From positions 744,001 through 808,000 of the forward strand of contig NZ_CP151792.1 in the NCBI RefSeq assembly GCF_038446525.1: a stretch of 64,000 bases of DNA, read 5' to 3'. The notes under the pieces are model-generated. The model worked only from the letters and a program-made list of their open reading frames with translations. It searched no databases and was not told the origin of the DNA. A program made the translations under genes and the position numbers. Positions 1 to 7,468 of this stretch are shown here, one piece after another. Position 1 is the stretch's first letter. Each line of letters begins with the position of its first letter. The DNA comes from Methanolobus sp. ZRKC5. Lineage in GTDB: Archaea; Halobacteriota; Methanosarcinia; Methanosarcinales; Methanosarcinaceae.

Positions 1-367
1 TAACATAGAAGTTGTTTTCAATTACGACCTTCCTCAGGGACTTGAAACATATGTCCACAGGATAGGAAGAACTGCAAGGGCAGGCAGACCGGGACTTGCC
101 TATACTTTTGCATCAAACAAAGATCATGGGAAACTGAAGGACATAATGCGTATCACAAATACCGAAATCATTAAAAGGGAGCTCCCAAGCCACAGAGACA
201 TAGAAAGAATTAAAGAGAATCGAATCGCGGATGACATCAGGATGCACATCAAGCGAGGACATCTAGACAAATATGATGATTTTGTCTCAAATATCGCAGG
301 CGATGATATGAACTATCGCCAAATTGCAGCTGCGCTTGCAAAGATAATACTTAAGGATGAGAAATAA
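1..367 (+). CDS. DEAD-box RNA helicase, C-terminal end (5' partial)
   Basis: The frame is open from base 2 and runs to TAA at 365-367, so the gene starts outside the window. The visible residues carry helicase motif VI as [13 protein letters not shown], followed by a basic tail of about 90 residues rich in Lys, Arg and Asp. Motif VI binds ATP and RNA in the second RecA-like domain of DEAD-box helicases, which unwind short RNA duplexes during ribosome assembly or RNA decay. TrmY begins 15 bp downstream on the same strand, so the two may be co-transcribed. An internal ATG at 146 is not the true start, because the conserved motif lies upstream of it. Confidence 0.88.
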   Translation, partial: NIEVVFNYDLPQGLETYVHRIGRTARAGRPGLAYTFASNKDHGKLKDIMRITNTEIIKRELPSHRDIERIKENRIADDIRMHIKRGHLDKYDDFVSNIAGDDMNYRQIAAALAKIILKDEK

Positions 368-382
368 AACAGAGGAAAATAA

Positions 383-979
383 ATGAAAGATTTTGTGATA
401 ATTGGACATAAAGTATTAACAACCGCTGACTTTTCACTGAACGACCTGCCCGGTTCTGCCGGAAGAATGGATATTCTATGCAGATGCGTCAATTCCGCAC
501 TTTTCCTTTCGCATGGAATGAGACGTGATATCAATGTCCACCTGGTACTTCTTGGAGAACCAGACCCAGGAAAAGTAATAAGATTCAACGGAGAGAAGTT
601 GAAGTACCTTAACCCCGACGAAAGAAGTAGCGGCTCTCTCATAAAGAAGGCACTTGAAAGAGATGCAATTAAATATGAGACACAATCTACCCCCGGCGTA
701 TGGATACGTCGCGCAGGACTTGAAGAACTGCTTATGGAATTCAAGGATGCAGGCAGGGACATCTATTATCTGAGAGAGGATGGGGAAGATATCAGAGAAT
801 ACACCGACCTTAACACAGATGCTGTATTCGTGCTTGGAGACCATATGGGAGTTACTGAAGAAGAAGAGGAGATAATTGCAAGACTTGCAAAGCAGACGCT
901 TAATATAGGGCCCATTTCACTCCATTCAGACCACTGTATGATAATAATTCATAATGAACTGGACAGAAAAGAAGCATAA
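383..979 (+). CDS. trmY: tRNA (pseudouridine(54)-N1)-methyltransferase TrmY
   Basis: The 198-residue product matches the archaeal TrmY family (COG1901, formerly DUF358) in length and in its opening KDFVIIGHKVLTTADFSLND. TrmY is a SPOUT (knotted) methyltransferase that uses S-adenosylmethionine to methylate N1 of pseudouridine 54 in the tRNA T-loop. The glycine- and histidine-containing C-terminal section (GDHMGVTEEE, then NIGPISLHSDHC) corresponds to the cofactor-binding knot. The next gene encodes Pus10, which makes pseudouridine 54, so the pair carries out consecutive steps on the same nucleotide. Family assignment is from sequence recognition. Confidence 0.93.
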   Translation: MKDFVIIGHKVLTTADFSLNDLPGSAGRMDILCRCVNSALFLSHGMRRDINVHLVLLGEPDPGKVIRFNGEKLKYLNPDERSSGSLIKKALERDAIKYETQSTPGVWIRRAGLEELLMEFKDAGRDIYYLREDGEDIREYTDLNTDAVFVLGDHMGVTEEEEEIIARLAKQTLNIGPISLHSDHCMIIIHNELDRKEA

Positions 980-1068
980 CTAAAAAGTGTTATATTAGAT
1001 AGTACCCATCTGTTGCCAATTATCCTGATAAAAACCGATATAGAAACTACATAGATAAAAGTGATCCA

Positions 1069-2361
1069 ATGACCATACTTGAAACCGCTACGAAGATAAT
1101 CAACGAAGGACCCATTTGTGACCATTGCATGGGACGACAATTCGCCAAATTATCCACAGGCCTTACCAACGTAGAAAGAGGACAGGCCATCAAATTGAGC
1201 CTGGCAATGGAAGGAGATGCTTCATTTAAAGATACAGGTGATGATTCTTTACTTGAAGAACTGTCTAAGAGCAGCGTCTATGCAAGAAAGAGCCTGAAAA
1301 TCGAAGGTGAAGATGATAAATGCTGGGTGTGCATGGGTATTTTTGACAAACTAGACCTATGGGCCGACAGAGCAATTGAAAGCATTGGAGATATAGAATA
1401 TTCCACATTCCTGATGGGAACAAAGGTCAGCGGTCTGGTCGGCGAGAATGAGGAGATCCTCTGGAGTGAATGCGGAATCACGCAGGCCGAGCAGTTTAAG
1501 ACTGAAATGAACCGTGAGGTCGGCAAACTCATAGCTGCACGCACAGAAAAAGAAGTTGAGTTTGAAAGACCGGATGTTGTTGTAACCATGGATATTGCTG
1601 AGGAATCAACCAGTATCCGGGTAAAGTCGGTTTATATACAGGGAAGGTACAGGAAACTCTTAAGGGGAATCCCTCAGACAAGATGGCCATGCAGAGGCTG
1701 TGGCGGCAGAGGCTGTGAGCAATGCAACAATACAGGAAAACAATACCCGGAATCCGTAGATGAGCTTATAGCTGAAGAAGTGATCAAGGCAACGGAGGGG
1801 ACAGATACTAAATTCCACGGTGCAGGACGCGAGGACATCGATGCCCTTATGCTTGGAACAGGAAGACCTTTCGTTGTAGAAGCACTAAACCCGGTTATTC
1901 GCAGCATAGATGTATGGGAACTTGAAAAGAAGATTAATGAGTTCGCGAATGGTAAAGTGGAAGTCGAGGGACTAAATATAGTGGAAAAAGGTGTAATTGA
2001 GAATCTAAAGTCCGCAAAGGCGGATAAAGTTTATAACCTTAAAGTTACATTCAAAGAGCCTGTTTCCACGGATAAACTTGCAGATGCTATAAACTCCCTT
2101 ATTGGAGTACAAATACATCAAAGAACTCCACAGCGGGTATCCCACAGGAGAGCAGACCTTATCCGAAAACGATATGTCCATAACATGCAGCTCATAGAGA
2201 AGACAGATGAGTATGCCATTATAGAAGTATACTGTGATGGCGGCCTGTATGTAAAAGAACTTACGTCAGGAGACGAGGGAAGAACTGTGCCAAGTCTAAC
2301 AGAAAAGTTAGGAATACAGGCAACAGTAGCTGAACTTAATGTCGTCAAAGTCGACATATAA
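1069..2361 (+). CDS. pus10: tRNA pseudouridine synthase Pus10
   Basis: The 430-residue protein has the archaeal Pus10 arrangement. An N-terminal zinc-binding part contains CDHCMGRQF near residue 18 and CWVCMG near residue 85. A middle RNA-binding part follows, then a C-terminal synthase domain. Two further CxxC pairs appear near residues 208-220 (CRGCGGRGCEQC). The catalytic region includes GTGRPFVVE. Pus10 isomerises uridine 54 (and often 55) of archaeal tRNAs; position 54 is then methylated by TrmY, encoded just upstream. An 89-bp gap separates the two genes. No frame damage is visible. Confidence 0.93.
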   Translation: MTILETATKIINEGPICDHCMGRQFAKLSTGLTNVERGQAIKLSLAMEGDASFKDTGDDSLLEELSKSSVYARKSLKIEGEDDKCWVCMGIFDKLDLWADRAIESIGDIEYSTFLMGTKVSGLVGENEEILWSECGITQAEQFKTEMNREVGKLIAARTEKEVEFERPDVVVTMDIAEESTSIRVKSVYIQGRYRKLLRGIPQTRWPCRGCGGRGCEQCNNTGKQYPESVDELIAEEVIKATEGTDTKFHGAGREDIDALMLGTGRPFVVEALNPVIRSIDVWELEKKINEFANGKVEVEGLNIVEKGVIENLKSAKADKVYNLKVTFKEPVSTDKLADAINSLIGVQIHQRTPQRVSHRRADLIRKRYVHNMQLIEKTDEYAIIEVYCDGGLYVKELTSGDEGRTVPSLTEKLGIQATVAELNVVKVDI

Positions 2362-2375
2362 CACATCAGATATAA

Positions 2376-2412
2376 CATTTATAAATTAAACTAATAATTT
2401 GATCAATGGAGG
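2376..2412 (+). promoter_or_regulatory. Likely TATA box and ribosome binding site of rpl21e
   Basis: A TTTATAAA box lies at 2378-2385, about 25 bp before the expected transcription start near 2406. A GGAGG ribosome-binding sequence at 2408-2412 precedes the ATG at 2422. The arrangement fits an archaeal promoter with a very short leader. The start site is inferred. Confidence 0.5.
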
Positions 2413-2421
2413 AAAATAATT

Positions 2422-2715
2422 ATGGGAACATCACACGGCGAAAAGCACTGTACAAGGTATAAGTTACAGAAAACCACAAGAGAAAGAGGACTTTCACCTA
2501 TCAGCAAGGCAATTCAGGAATTCGACAACGGACAGATGGTCCACATCGATATTGACCCAAGTGTACAGAAAGGAATGCCAAACGCAAGATTCCAGGGAAA
2601 GACAGGAAAAGTCATTGGTCAGCGCGGCCGAGCTTTTATCTTGCAGATAAGGGACGGAAAGGCTACAAAAGAGCTCATATCCCTCCCACAGCACCTGAAA
2701 CCGCAGAAATACTAA
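2422..2715 (+). CDS. rpl21e: 50S ribosomal protein L21e
   Basis: A 97-residue basic protein opening [15 protein letters not shown] and containing [17 protein letters not shown], characteristic of archaeal/eukaryotic L21e. It is a structural protein of the large ribosomal subunit. A GGAGG site ten bases upstream supports the ATG at 2422. The neighbours rpoF, DUF655 and ksgA form a common euryarchaeal gene string, which strengthens the call. Confidence 0.96.
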   Translation: MGTSHGEKHCTRYKLQKTTRERGLSPISKAIQEFDNGQMVHIDIDPSVQKGMPNARFQGKTGKVIGQRGRAFILQIRDGKATKELISLPQHLKPQKY

Positions 2716-2727
2716 ATTCACAGGAAT

Positions 2728-2758
2728 TTCAGGTTTGACACCTGAATTACCTTTCTTT
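2728..2758 (+). terminator. Hairpin terminator after rpl21e
   Basis: A perfect 7-bp stem (TTCAGGT at 2728-2734, ACCTGAA at 2740-2746) with a 5-base loop begins 12 bases after the rpl21e stop and is followed by a T-rich stretch. This is consistent with a terminator or attenuator before rpoF. Confidence 0.5.
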
Positions 2759-2860
2759 ATCGTTAGATATATCTTTATTGCATGTATTTAACGATACAAA
2801 TACATCTTATTGTCATCCAGGGATGACCTAAACCCCAAATAATGCACAGAGTGTATACCA

Positions 2861-3214
2861 ATGATAGTAAAAGAAGTTCTGAGTGAAGAATTGTTAACCC
2901 TGTCTGAAGTAAAGGGTATGTTGCATGAGATTATGGAAGATCGTCTCAAAGATGAAGATGAACTTGGATATGAATTGCGTAAAGCTATCAATCATGCAGA
3001 AATGTTCTCAAAGACAAGCCCTGAAAAAGCAAGGAATCTTGTAAACAAACTTCTTGAGCTTGAAAAAATGAAGCCCGAAATAGCCATCCGGCTGGCTGAT
3101 GTAATGCCACTGACCAGAGATGAGCTTAGGTCACTTTATGCAAAAGAGAGATTCACACTTACAGAAGAAGAACTCGATGAAATGCTAAACCTTGTAGAAG
3201 AAGCAATGGATTAG
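2861..3214 (+). CDS. rpoF: DNA-directed RNA polymerase subunit F (Rpb4 homologue)
   Basis: The 117-residue acidic helical protein matches archaeal RpoF/Rpb4. It has the typical opening with TLSEVKGMLHEI and an HRDC-like C-terminal helical part (MPLTRDELRSLYAKER). Together with RpoE it forms the stalk of archaeal RNA polymerase, which helps open promoters and binds the emerging RNA. It sits between rpl21e and the DUF655 gene, the usual euryarchaeal order. Confidence 0.92.
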   Translation: MIVKEVLSEELLTLSEVKGMLHEIMEDRLKDEDELGYELRKAINHAEMFSKTSPEKARNLVNKLLELEKMKPEIAIRLADVMPLTRDELRSLYAKERFTLTEEELDEMLNLVEEAMD

Positions 3215-3293
3215 ATTTATATTCGATACATCCCTTTTTTAATTTTGATGGAAGTTGCATGAGTAGCAGCAGGTATGTCACAGGAGGAAATAT

Positions 3294-3890
3294 ATGACAA
3301 CTAGGGGAAAGCCACCTGAGAAAGAAGAATTTGCATGGATTTTAGATTATCTCCCATATGGAAGTTCAGATGATAAACGCCCAGCATATCAAAAGAAACC
3401 TCTTGTGCAGGCTGTCGGAGAAATTCATTTCGTGTTAATGGAACTTGTACCTAAAGAAGGAAAAGTACCGGACATCCAGTCCAGAGTATATATTGGAGAC
3501 GGTGACCGCGACCTTGTAGATCATGTAAAGCACCGCATACCATACCAGGATTTAAGTCATGGTGCGCAGCTCGAGCTACCCTACATCCTTGAAAAGACCG
3601 TAAAACATGATGAAGAAAGGTTTGTCAAATTCTTCAATGATGCGCACCCAATTACAAACAGGCTACATATGTTAGAGTTACTCCCAGGTATTGGAAAGAA
3701 ACTTATGTGGGCCATCATAGATGAGAGGAAGAAAGGGGCGTTCAAGACCCTTGAAGAATTACACGAGAGAGTCGGAGGAGTACACTCCCCAGGGAAAGTT
3801 GTTGTCAACAGGATCATAGATGAACTAAAGGATGACAATATCAAGTACAGACTTTTCACAATACCTCCACGTCGTCAACGTAGCCATTGA
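3294..3890 (+). CDS. DUF655 family protein (COG1491), predicted RNA-binding
   Basis: The 198-residue product belongs to the archaeal DUF655 family. The N-terminal half carries an OB-like segment (KVPDIQSRVYIGDGDRD). The C-terminal half has a helix-hairpin-helix nucleic-acid-binding motif around LLPGIGKKLMWAI (residues about 128-140). An AGGAGG sequence upstream supports the ATG at 3294. The conserved position between rpoF and ksgA suggests a role in ribosome assembly or RNA metabolism, but no function has been shown. The stop overlaps the upstream region of ksgA, implying coupled translation. Confidence 0.88.
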   Translation: MTTRGKPPEKEEFAWILDYLPYGSSDDKRPAYQKKPLVQAVGEIHFVLMELVPKEGKVPDIQSRVYIGDGDRDLVDHVKHRIPYQDLSHGAQLELPYILEKTVKHDEERFVKFFNDAHPITNRLHMLELLPGIGKKLMWAIIDERKKGAFKTLEELHERVGGVHSPGKVVVNRIIDELKDDNIKYRLFTIPPRRQRSH

Positions 3891-3904
3891 AAGGTGTTCA
3901 TTTC

Positions 3905-4714
3905 TTGGTTTATGATATTTTAAGAAAATATGGTATCCGTGGTGGATACCATGACCAGCATTTTTTAATAGATGAACGAATCCTTGACAGGATTGTAGAT
4001 GCTGCTGACATAAAACCCCATGAGACAATACTTGAGATCGGAGCAGGTATTGGCAACCTGACTGAAAGGCTCATGGAGAAAGCAGGTCACGTAATTGCTA
4101 TTGAGCGAGATCCCGAACTTATTGATGTTCTAATAGACCGTTTTGGAAACCTGGACAAACTTACCCTGATTCATGGAGATGTGCTCAAAGTCGAGTTCCC
4201 TTCTTTTGACAAAGTAGTCTCAAACCTACCATATTCCATTTCTTCCGAGATTACATTCAAGTTATTCAAACATGATTTTAAGTTAGGAATACTCATGTAC
4301 CAATACGAGTTTGCACAGAGACTTGTGGCACATGCCAATTCAAAGGATTATAGCCGCCTTTCTGTAAATGCGCACTATTTTGCTGATAATTCAATGATCA
4401 TGAAAATACCACGAGGGGCTTTTTCCCCACCACCTGAAGTCCTTTCTGCGGTGGTTGAGATCAAACCAAGACATGCAGATTTTGAAGTGCTTGATGAAAA
4501 GTATTTCCTTGATTTTGTTACTGCAGCTTTCGGCCAAAGGCGTAAGAAGATGAGGAATTCCATCATCCGGAACAAGCAACTCCTTGGTATAGATGATATG
4601 AAAGAATTCATACATGAATTACCGCAGGAACTAATTGATAAAAGACCTGAGAATCTGGAACCTGAGCAATTTGCACAACTTGCCAACATGATGTTCAGAC
4701 ATAAACAGGAATAA
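3905..4714 (+). CDS. rsmA: 16S rRNA dimethyladenosine transferase (RsmA/KsgA)
   Basis: The product dimethylates two adjacent adenines in the 3' hairpin of 16S rRNA using S-adenosylmethionine. Motifs seen are EIGAGIGNLTERL (SAM-binding loop), IERDPEL (acidic residue for the ribose) and NLPYSISSEI, the NLPY catalytic motif. I chose TTG at 3905 (269 residues, opening MVYDILRKYGIRGG) because AAGGTG lies 8 bases upstream and archaeal homologues begin close to this point. An earlier TTG at 3887 overlaps the DUF655 stop and would add six residues. No ATG is available at the N-terminus. Confidence 0.92.
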   Translation: MVYDILRKYGIRGGYHDQHFLIDERILDRIVDAADIKPHETILEIGAGIGNLTERLMEKAGHVIAIERDPELIDVLIDRFGNLDKLTLIHGDVLKVEFPSFDKVVSNLPYSISSEITFKLFKHDFKLGILMYQYEFAQRLVAHANSKDYSRLSVNAHYFADNSMIMKIPRGAFSPPPEVLSAVVEIKPRHADFEVLDEKYFLDFVTAAFGQRRKKMRNSIIRNKQLLGIDDMKEFIHELPQELIDKRPENLEPEQFAQLANMMFRHKQE

Positions 4715-4728
4715 CTATTTTTGAATCT

Positions 4729-5322
4729 ATGGTTACCATCAAACACCTTAATGCAATGATCGATCTTGCAGAACAGGTATACGAACCTGCTGAAGATTCT
4801 TATCTACTTGCAGACACTGCTCTTGAGTTTACAAAAGAGAACATGCACATCCTGGAAATTGGGACAGGCAGCGGTTTTGTATCCGCAGTCCTTAAAGCTA
4901 ACAGGAATATAAAGCTTGTAGCAACAGAAATAAGTCCTTTAGCTGCACGCTGTGCAAAATCCAATGGTATCGATGTTATCAGGACAGATATGTTTACAGG
5001 ATTGAAAAGTAAACAACAGTTTGACATTGTGATATTCAATCCCCCATACCTTCCAACTTCCGAAGAAGAGAAAGTCCCAGGATGGTTAAATTACGCTTTT
5101 GACGGTGGCATCGATGGACGTAAGGACATCAAACCATTCATGGAGCAGGTACATGCTTACCTGAAACCGAGTGGACTGATATTGCTGCTTGTATCATCCA
5201 TAACCGGCATTGAAGAAGTTATGCAGGAAATGGAACGTCATGGCTTTAATTCATGGATTAAGGCAAGAGAAAAATGTTCCTTTGAAGAGCTAGTAGTCAT
5301 TGTCGGAAAAATAGTCGATTAA
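4729..5322 (+). CDS. HemK/PrmC-like protein methyltransferase
   Basis: A 197-residue class I SAM-dependent methyltransferase. It shows the SAM loop EIGTGSGFVSAVL near residue 43 and the NPPY motif (FNPPYLPTSEEE) near residue 104, which positions an amide nitrogen substrate. Short archaeal members of this family (Mtq2-like) methylate the glutamine of the GGQ motif in release factor aRF1. The gene follows ksgA after 14 bp, closing the translation gene string. Release factor as substrate is inferred from the family. Confidence 0.88.
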   Translation: MVTIKHLNAMIDLAEQVYEPAEDSYLLADTALEFTKENMHILEIGTGSGFVSAVLKANRNIKLVATEISPLAARCAKSNGIDVIRTDMFTGLKSKQQFDIVIFNPPYLPTSEEEKVPGWLNYAFDGGIDGRKDIKPFMEQVHAYLKPSGLILLLVSSITGIEEVMQEMERHGFNSWIKAREKCSFEELVVIVGKIVD

Positions 5323-5489
5323 ATTAAGATATTTTTAACTTTTGAATTAATTATTTTTAACTATTGGATTAATTATATTACAATCATATTAAGACATAGT
5401 AAACTTAAATATGTGTAATAATATATTAGACTTGTGTATATTCCTATTGAGCATTTGCACACCCAAATCATAAGAGTGAGGAAAAACAT

Positions 5490-5906
5490 ATGAATAAAAC
5501 AGTTCTCCTCAAACATAATAAAAACGATACAGCTAAATTAAAAAAGGAAATTGAAGACATCTGCGATAATATTTCTGTGCACAATATCGACCAGGATTAT
5601 TATGCAGAAGTACAGCCTATTGGAATATCTTCATTGTTAGTCTTCAAACTAGAGAAGGACACAAGTGGTAACTTTGTAGAAAAAGCATTGAGGATCGCCT
5701 CTAAGAATAAGATACCAATACTGCTCATTGTATCCGAACCTGATAGCAGGTTCTTTGACCAGATATCTATAGCAGATGGAGTGTGGTACATTAAAGAACC
5801 ATACACCAAAAGTGAGCTGAGGTACAAAATTAAAGGTAACTATTCAGCCTGGCACGATTTGCCTATTGGTACTGATTTCATCGAAATAGAGATGTCTGCT
5901 CACTAA
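5490..5906 (+). CDS. Pseudo-receiver N-terminal fragment of a disrupted histidine kinase
   Basis: The 138-residue frame has the outline of a response-regulator receiver. A segment like the usual fourth strand (KNKIPILLIVS) is followed by YIKEPYTKSEL, resembling the conserved Lys-Pro segment. No phosphorylatable Asp is visible, so it is a pseudo-receiver. Only residues 1-115 belong to the ancestral gene. The last 23 residues (from GNYSAWH onward) are encoded by MITE A, inserted after 5835. After removal of the MITE, the frame continues directly into the PAS domains at 6038. Whether this truncated piece is still translated is unknown. Confidence 0.6.
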   Translation: MNKTVLLKHNKNDTAKLKKEIEDICDNISVHNIDQDYYAEVQPIGISSLLVFKLEKDTSGNFVEKALRIASKNKIPILLIVSEPDSRFFDQISIADGVWYIKEPYTKSELRYKIKGNYSAWHDLPIGTDFIEIEMSAH

Positions 5907-6037
5907 CAATCTAACAATCAAAAAAGCAATCAATAGCAACAATCAAAATAAATGATTCTAATGAAATTTACGTTTCAACTTTTTGTCAAGATTGTTATTG
6001 ATAGCGTTTTTATCAGGCTGAATAGTTACAATTAAAG
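5828..6037. mobile_element. MITE copy A, 194 bp, with 8-bp target duplication
   Basis: The element spans 5836-6029. Its ends are perfect inverted repeats: GTAACTATTCAGCCT at 5836-5850 and AGGCTGAATAGTTAC at 6015-6029. It is flanked by the direct duplication AATTAAAG at 5828-5835 and 6030-6037. It encodes no transposase. A second copy of identical length lies at 7204-7397 and differs at about 21 positions by eye. Removing the element plus one duplication (202 bp) joins two kinase reading frames in phase. The 8-bp duplication implies mobilisation by a transposase family making 8-bp staggered cuts, not found in this window. Confidence 0.93.
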
Positions 6038-6114
6038 AAGCTGTAAGCTCTGGAAAGATATGCGATTGGAATTACCACCTGATAACCGAAAGTGCGAATG
6101 ACATTATCTTCACA

Positions 6115-7248
6115 ATGAGTGCTACCGGTAAATTTTTTTATGTAAGCTCTTCAGTAAAAAATATCACAGGCTTTACTCCGGAAGAAATATTGGAAAATTG
6201 TCTAAAAGAACTTGTCACAGAAGAATCTTTCAATTACATCACCGGCGTGATTGGCACCTTCTTCTCCAAGCTCCAAAAAGGTACACCTGTAAAAGCACCT
6301 GTTTTTGAAATAGAGATCTTATGCAAGAACGTATCAACGTTATGGGTAGAATTGAATGTTAACCCTGTTTTTGATGAAGAGAAGAACTTCAGGTATTTTA
6401 CAGGAACAATGCGTGATATAAATGATCGCAAACAAGCAGAAGAGCGTTTCAGGATTGCAGCTGAATGTACTAATGACCTGATATATGAGTGGGACATGAA
6501 AAATAACCATTTAAAGTGGTTCGGAAACATTGATGAAGCACTAGGTTATGACCAGGGAGAAATATCGGAAACACTCAATGCATGGTCTGAAAGAGTACAT
6601 CCGGATGACCTACAAGCTGTCATGAAAAAGATAGAAAACTATCGTAACACAGGAGATATTTTTCAAGCAGAATATCGCATGATAACAAAGAGTGGACAAA
6701 TCCGACACTGGAAAGAACATGGCACGCCCATATTTGATGACGTTACAAAGGAGATAAGCAGGACAATTGGTGTCTGCTCTGACGTCACTGATAAAAAAGA
6801 ATCAGAAAAGGCCCTGAAAGAAAGCGAAGAGATGTTCCGCCTTATTGCTGAAAATGCAAATGATGTAATATGGATACTTGATGCAAGTGGTAATACTCTT
6901 TATGTCAGCCCTTCAGTTGAAAACTTAAGAGGATTTACTCCTGAAGAATTGAAGAGTTTATCTATCGAAGAAAGATTTACACCCCAATCATTCCAGGACT
7001 TGATGGAATTATGGAATGCTTTTTTTAGTACATTCAAAAAAGGATTTATCCCCGATGTCCCACGCACCATCGAACTAGAACAACCATGCAAAGATGGTTC
7101 TACCGTATGGGTAGAAATGCATATCAATCCAGTCATTGACAATGAAGGTAAGTTTAAATTCTTCTTGGGAATCAGTCGTAATATTGATAAACGTAAAATA
7201 AATGTAACTATTCAGCCTACCACAATTAGCCTATTGATACTGATTTAA
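6115..7248 (+). CDS. PAS-domain fragment of the disrupted kinase
   Basis: The 377-residue frame contains three PAS/PAC units. The first starts upstream of the ATG, since coding similarity (CDWNYHLITESANDII) continues back to 6038 without any start codon. PAC signatures appear as FRYFTGTMRDINDRKQAEE, then RTIGVCSDVTDKKESEKAL, then FKFFLGISRNIDKRK. The last 15 residues or so after RKIN are encoded by MITE B. PAS domains sense ligands or redox state and pass the signal to a kinase core, here now in a separate frame downstream. Translation from 6115 would give a damaged first PAS domain. Confidence 0.65.
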   Translation: MSATGKFFYVSSSVKNITGFTPEEILENCLKELVTEESFNYITGVIGTFFSKLQKGTPVKAPVFEIEILCKNVSTLWVELNVNPVFDEEKNFRYFTGTMRDINDRKQAEERFRIAAECTNDLIYEWDMKNNHLKWFGNIDEALGYDQGEISETLNAWSERVHPDDLQAVMKKIENYRNTGDIFQAEYRMITKSGQIRHWKEHGTPIFDDVTKEISRTIGVCSDVTDKKESEKALKESEEMFRLIAENANDVIWILDASGNTLYVSPSVENLRGFTPEELKSLSIEERFTPQSFQDLMELWNAFFSTFKKGFIPDVPRTIELEQPCKDGSTVWVEMHINPVIDNEGKFKFFLGISRNIDKRKINVTIQPTTISLLILI

Positions 7249-7405
7249 TCAAAACGGAGATGTTTGCTCACTAACAACCTAAGAATCAAAAAAGCAATCA
7301 ATGGCAACAATCAAAATTAATGATCCTAATAAAATGTAGGTCTCAACTTTTTGTCAAGATTGCTATTGATAGTGTTTTTATCAGGCTGAATAGTTACAAA
7401 TAAAT
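7196..7405. mobile_element. MITE copy B, 194 bp, with 8-bp target duplication
   Basis: The element spans 7204-7397, exactly as long as copy A, with the same 15-bp inverted ends (GTAACTATTCAGCCT and AGGCTGAATAGTTAC). The flanking duplication is AAATAAAT at 7196-7203 and 7398-7405. The different target sequence shows an independent insertion rather than a segmental duplication. It separates the third and fourth PAS domains of the kinase gene. No coding capacity beyond short fusions to the host frame is seen. Confidence 0.93.
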
Positions 7406-7468
7406 GAGCTTGAACTTAAAAAACAGGCAAAACTGCTTGACACCATTTTTGATCTTGCCCCCGTACCC

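Noticed and set aside
5836-5906. The last 23 residues of the pseudo-receiver frame as native C-terminus
   Set aside because: They are encoded by the inverted-repeat end and interior of MITE A, so they are not part of the original protein.
5828-7405. Segmental duplication as the cause of the two similar 194-bp segments
   Set aside because: Different 8-bp flanking duplications and perfect inverted ends at both copies show independent transposition.
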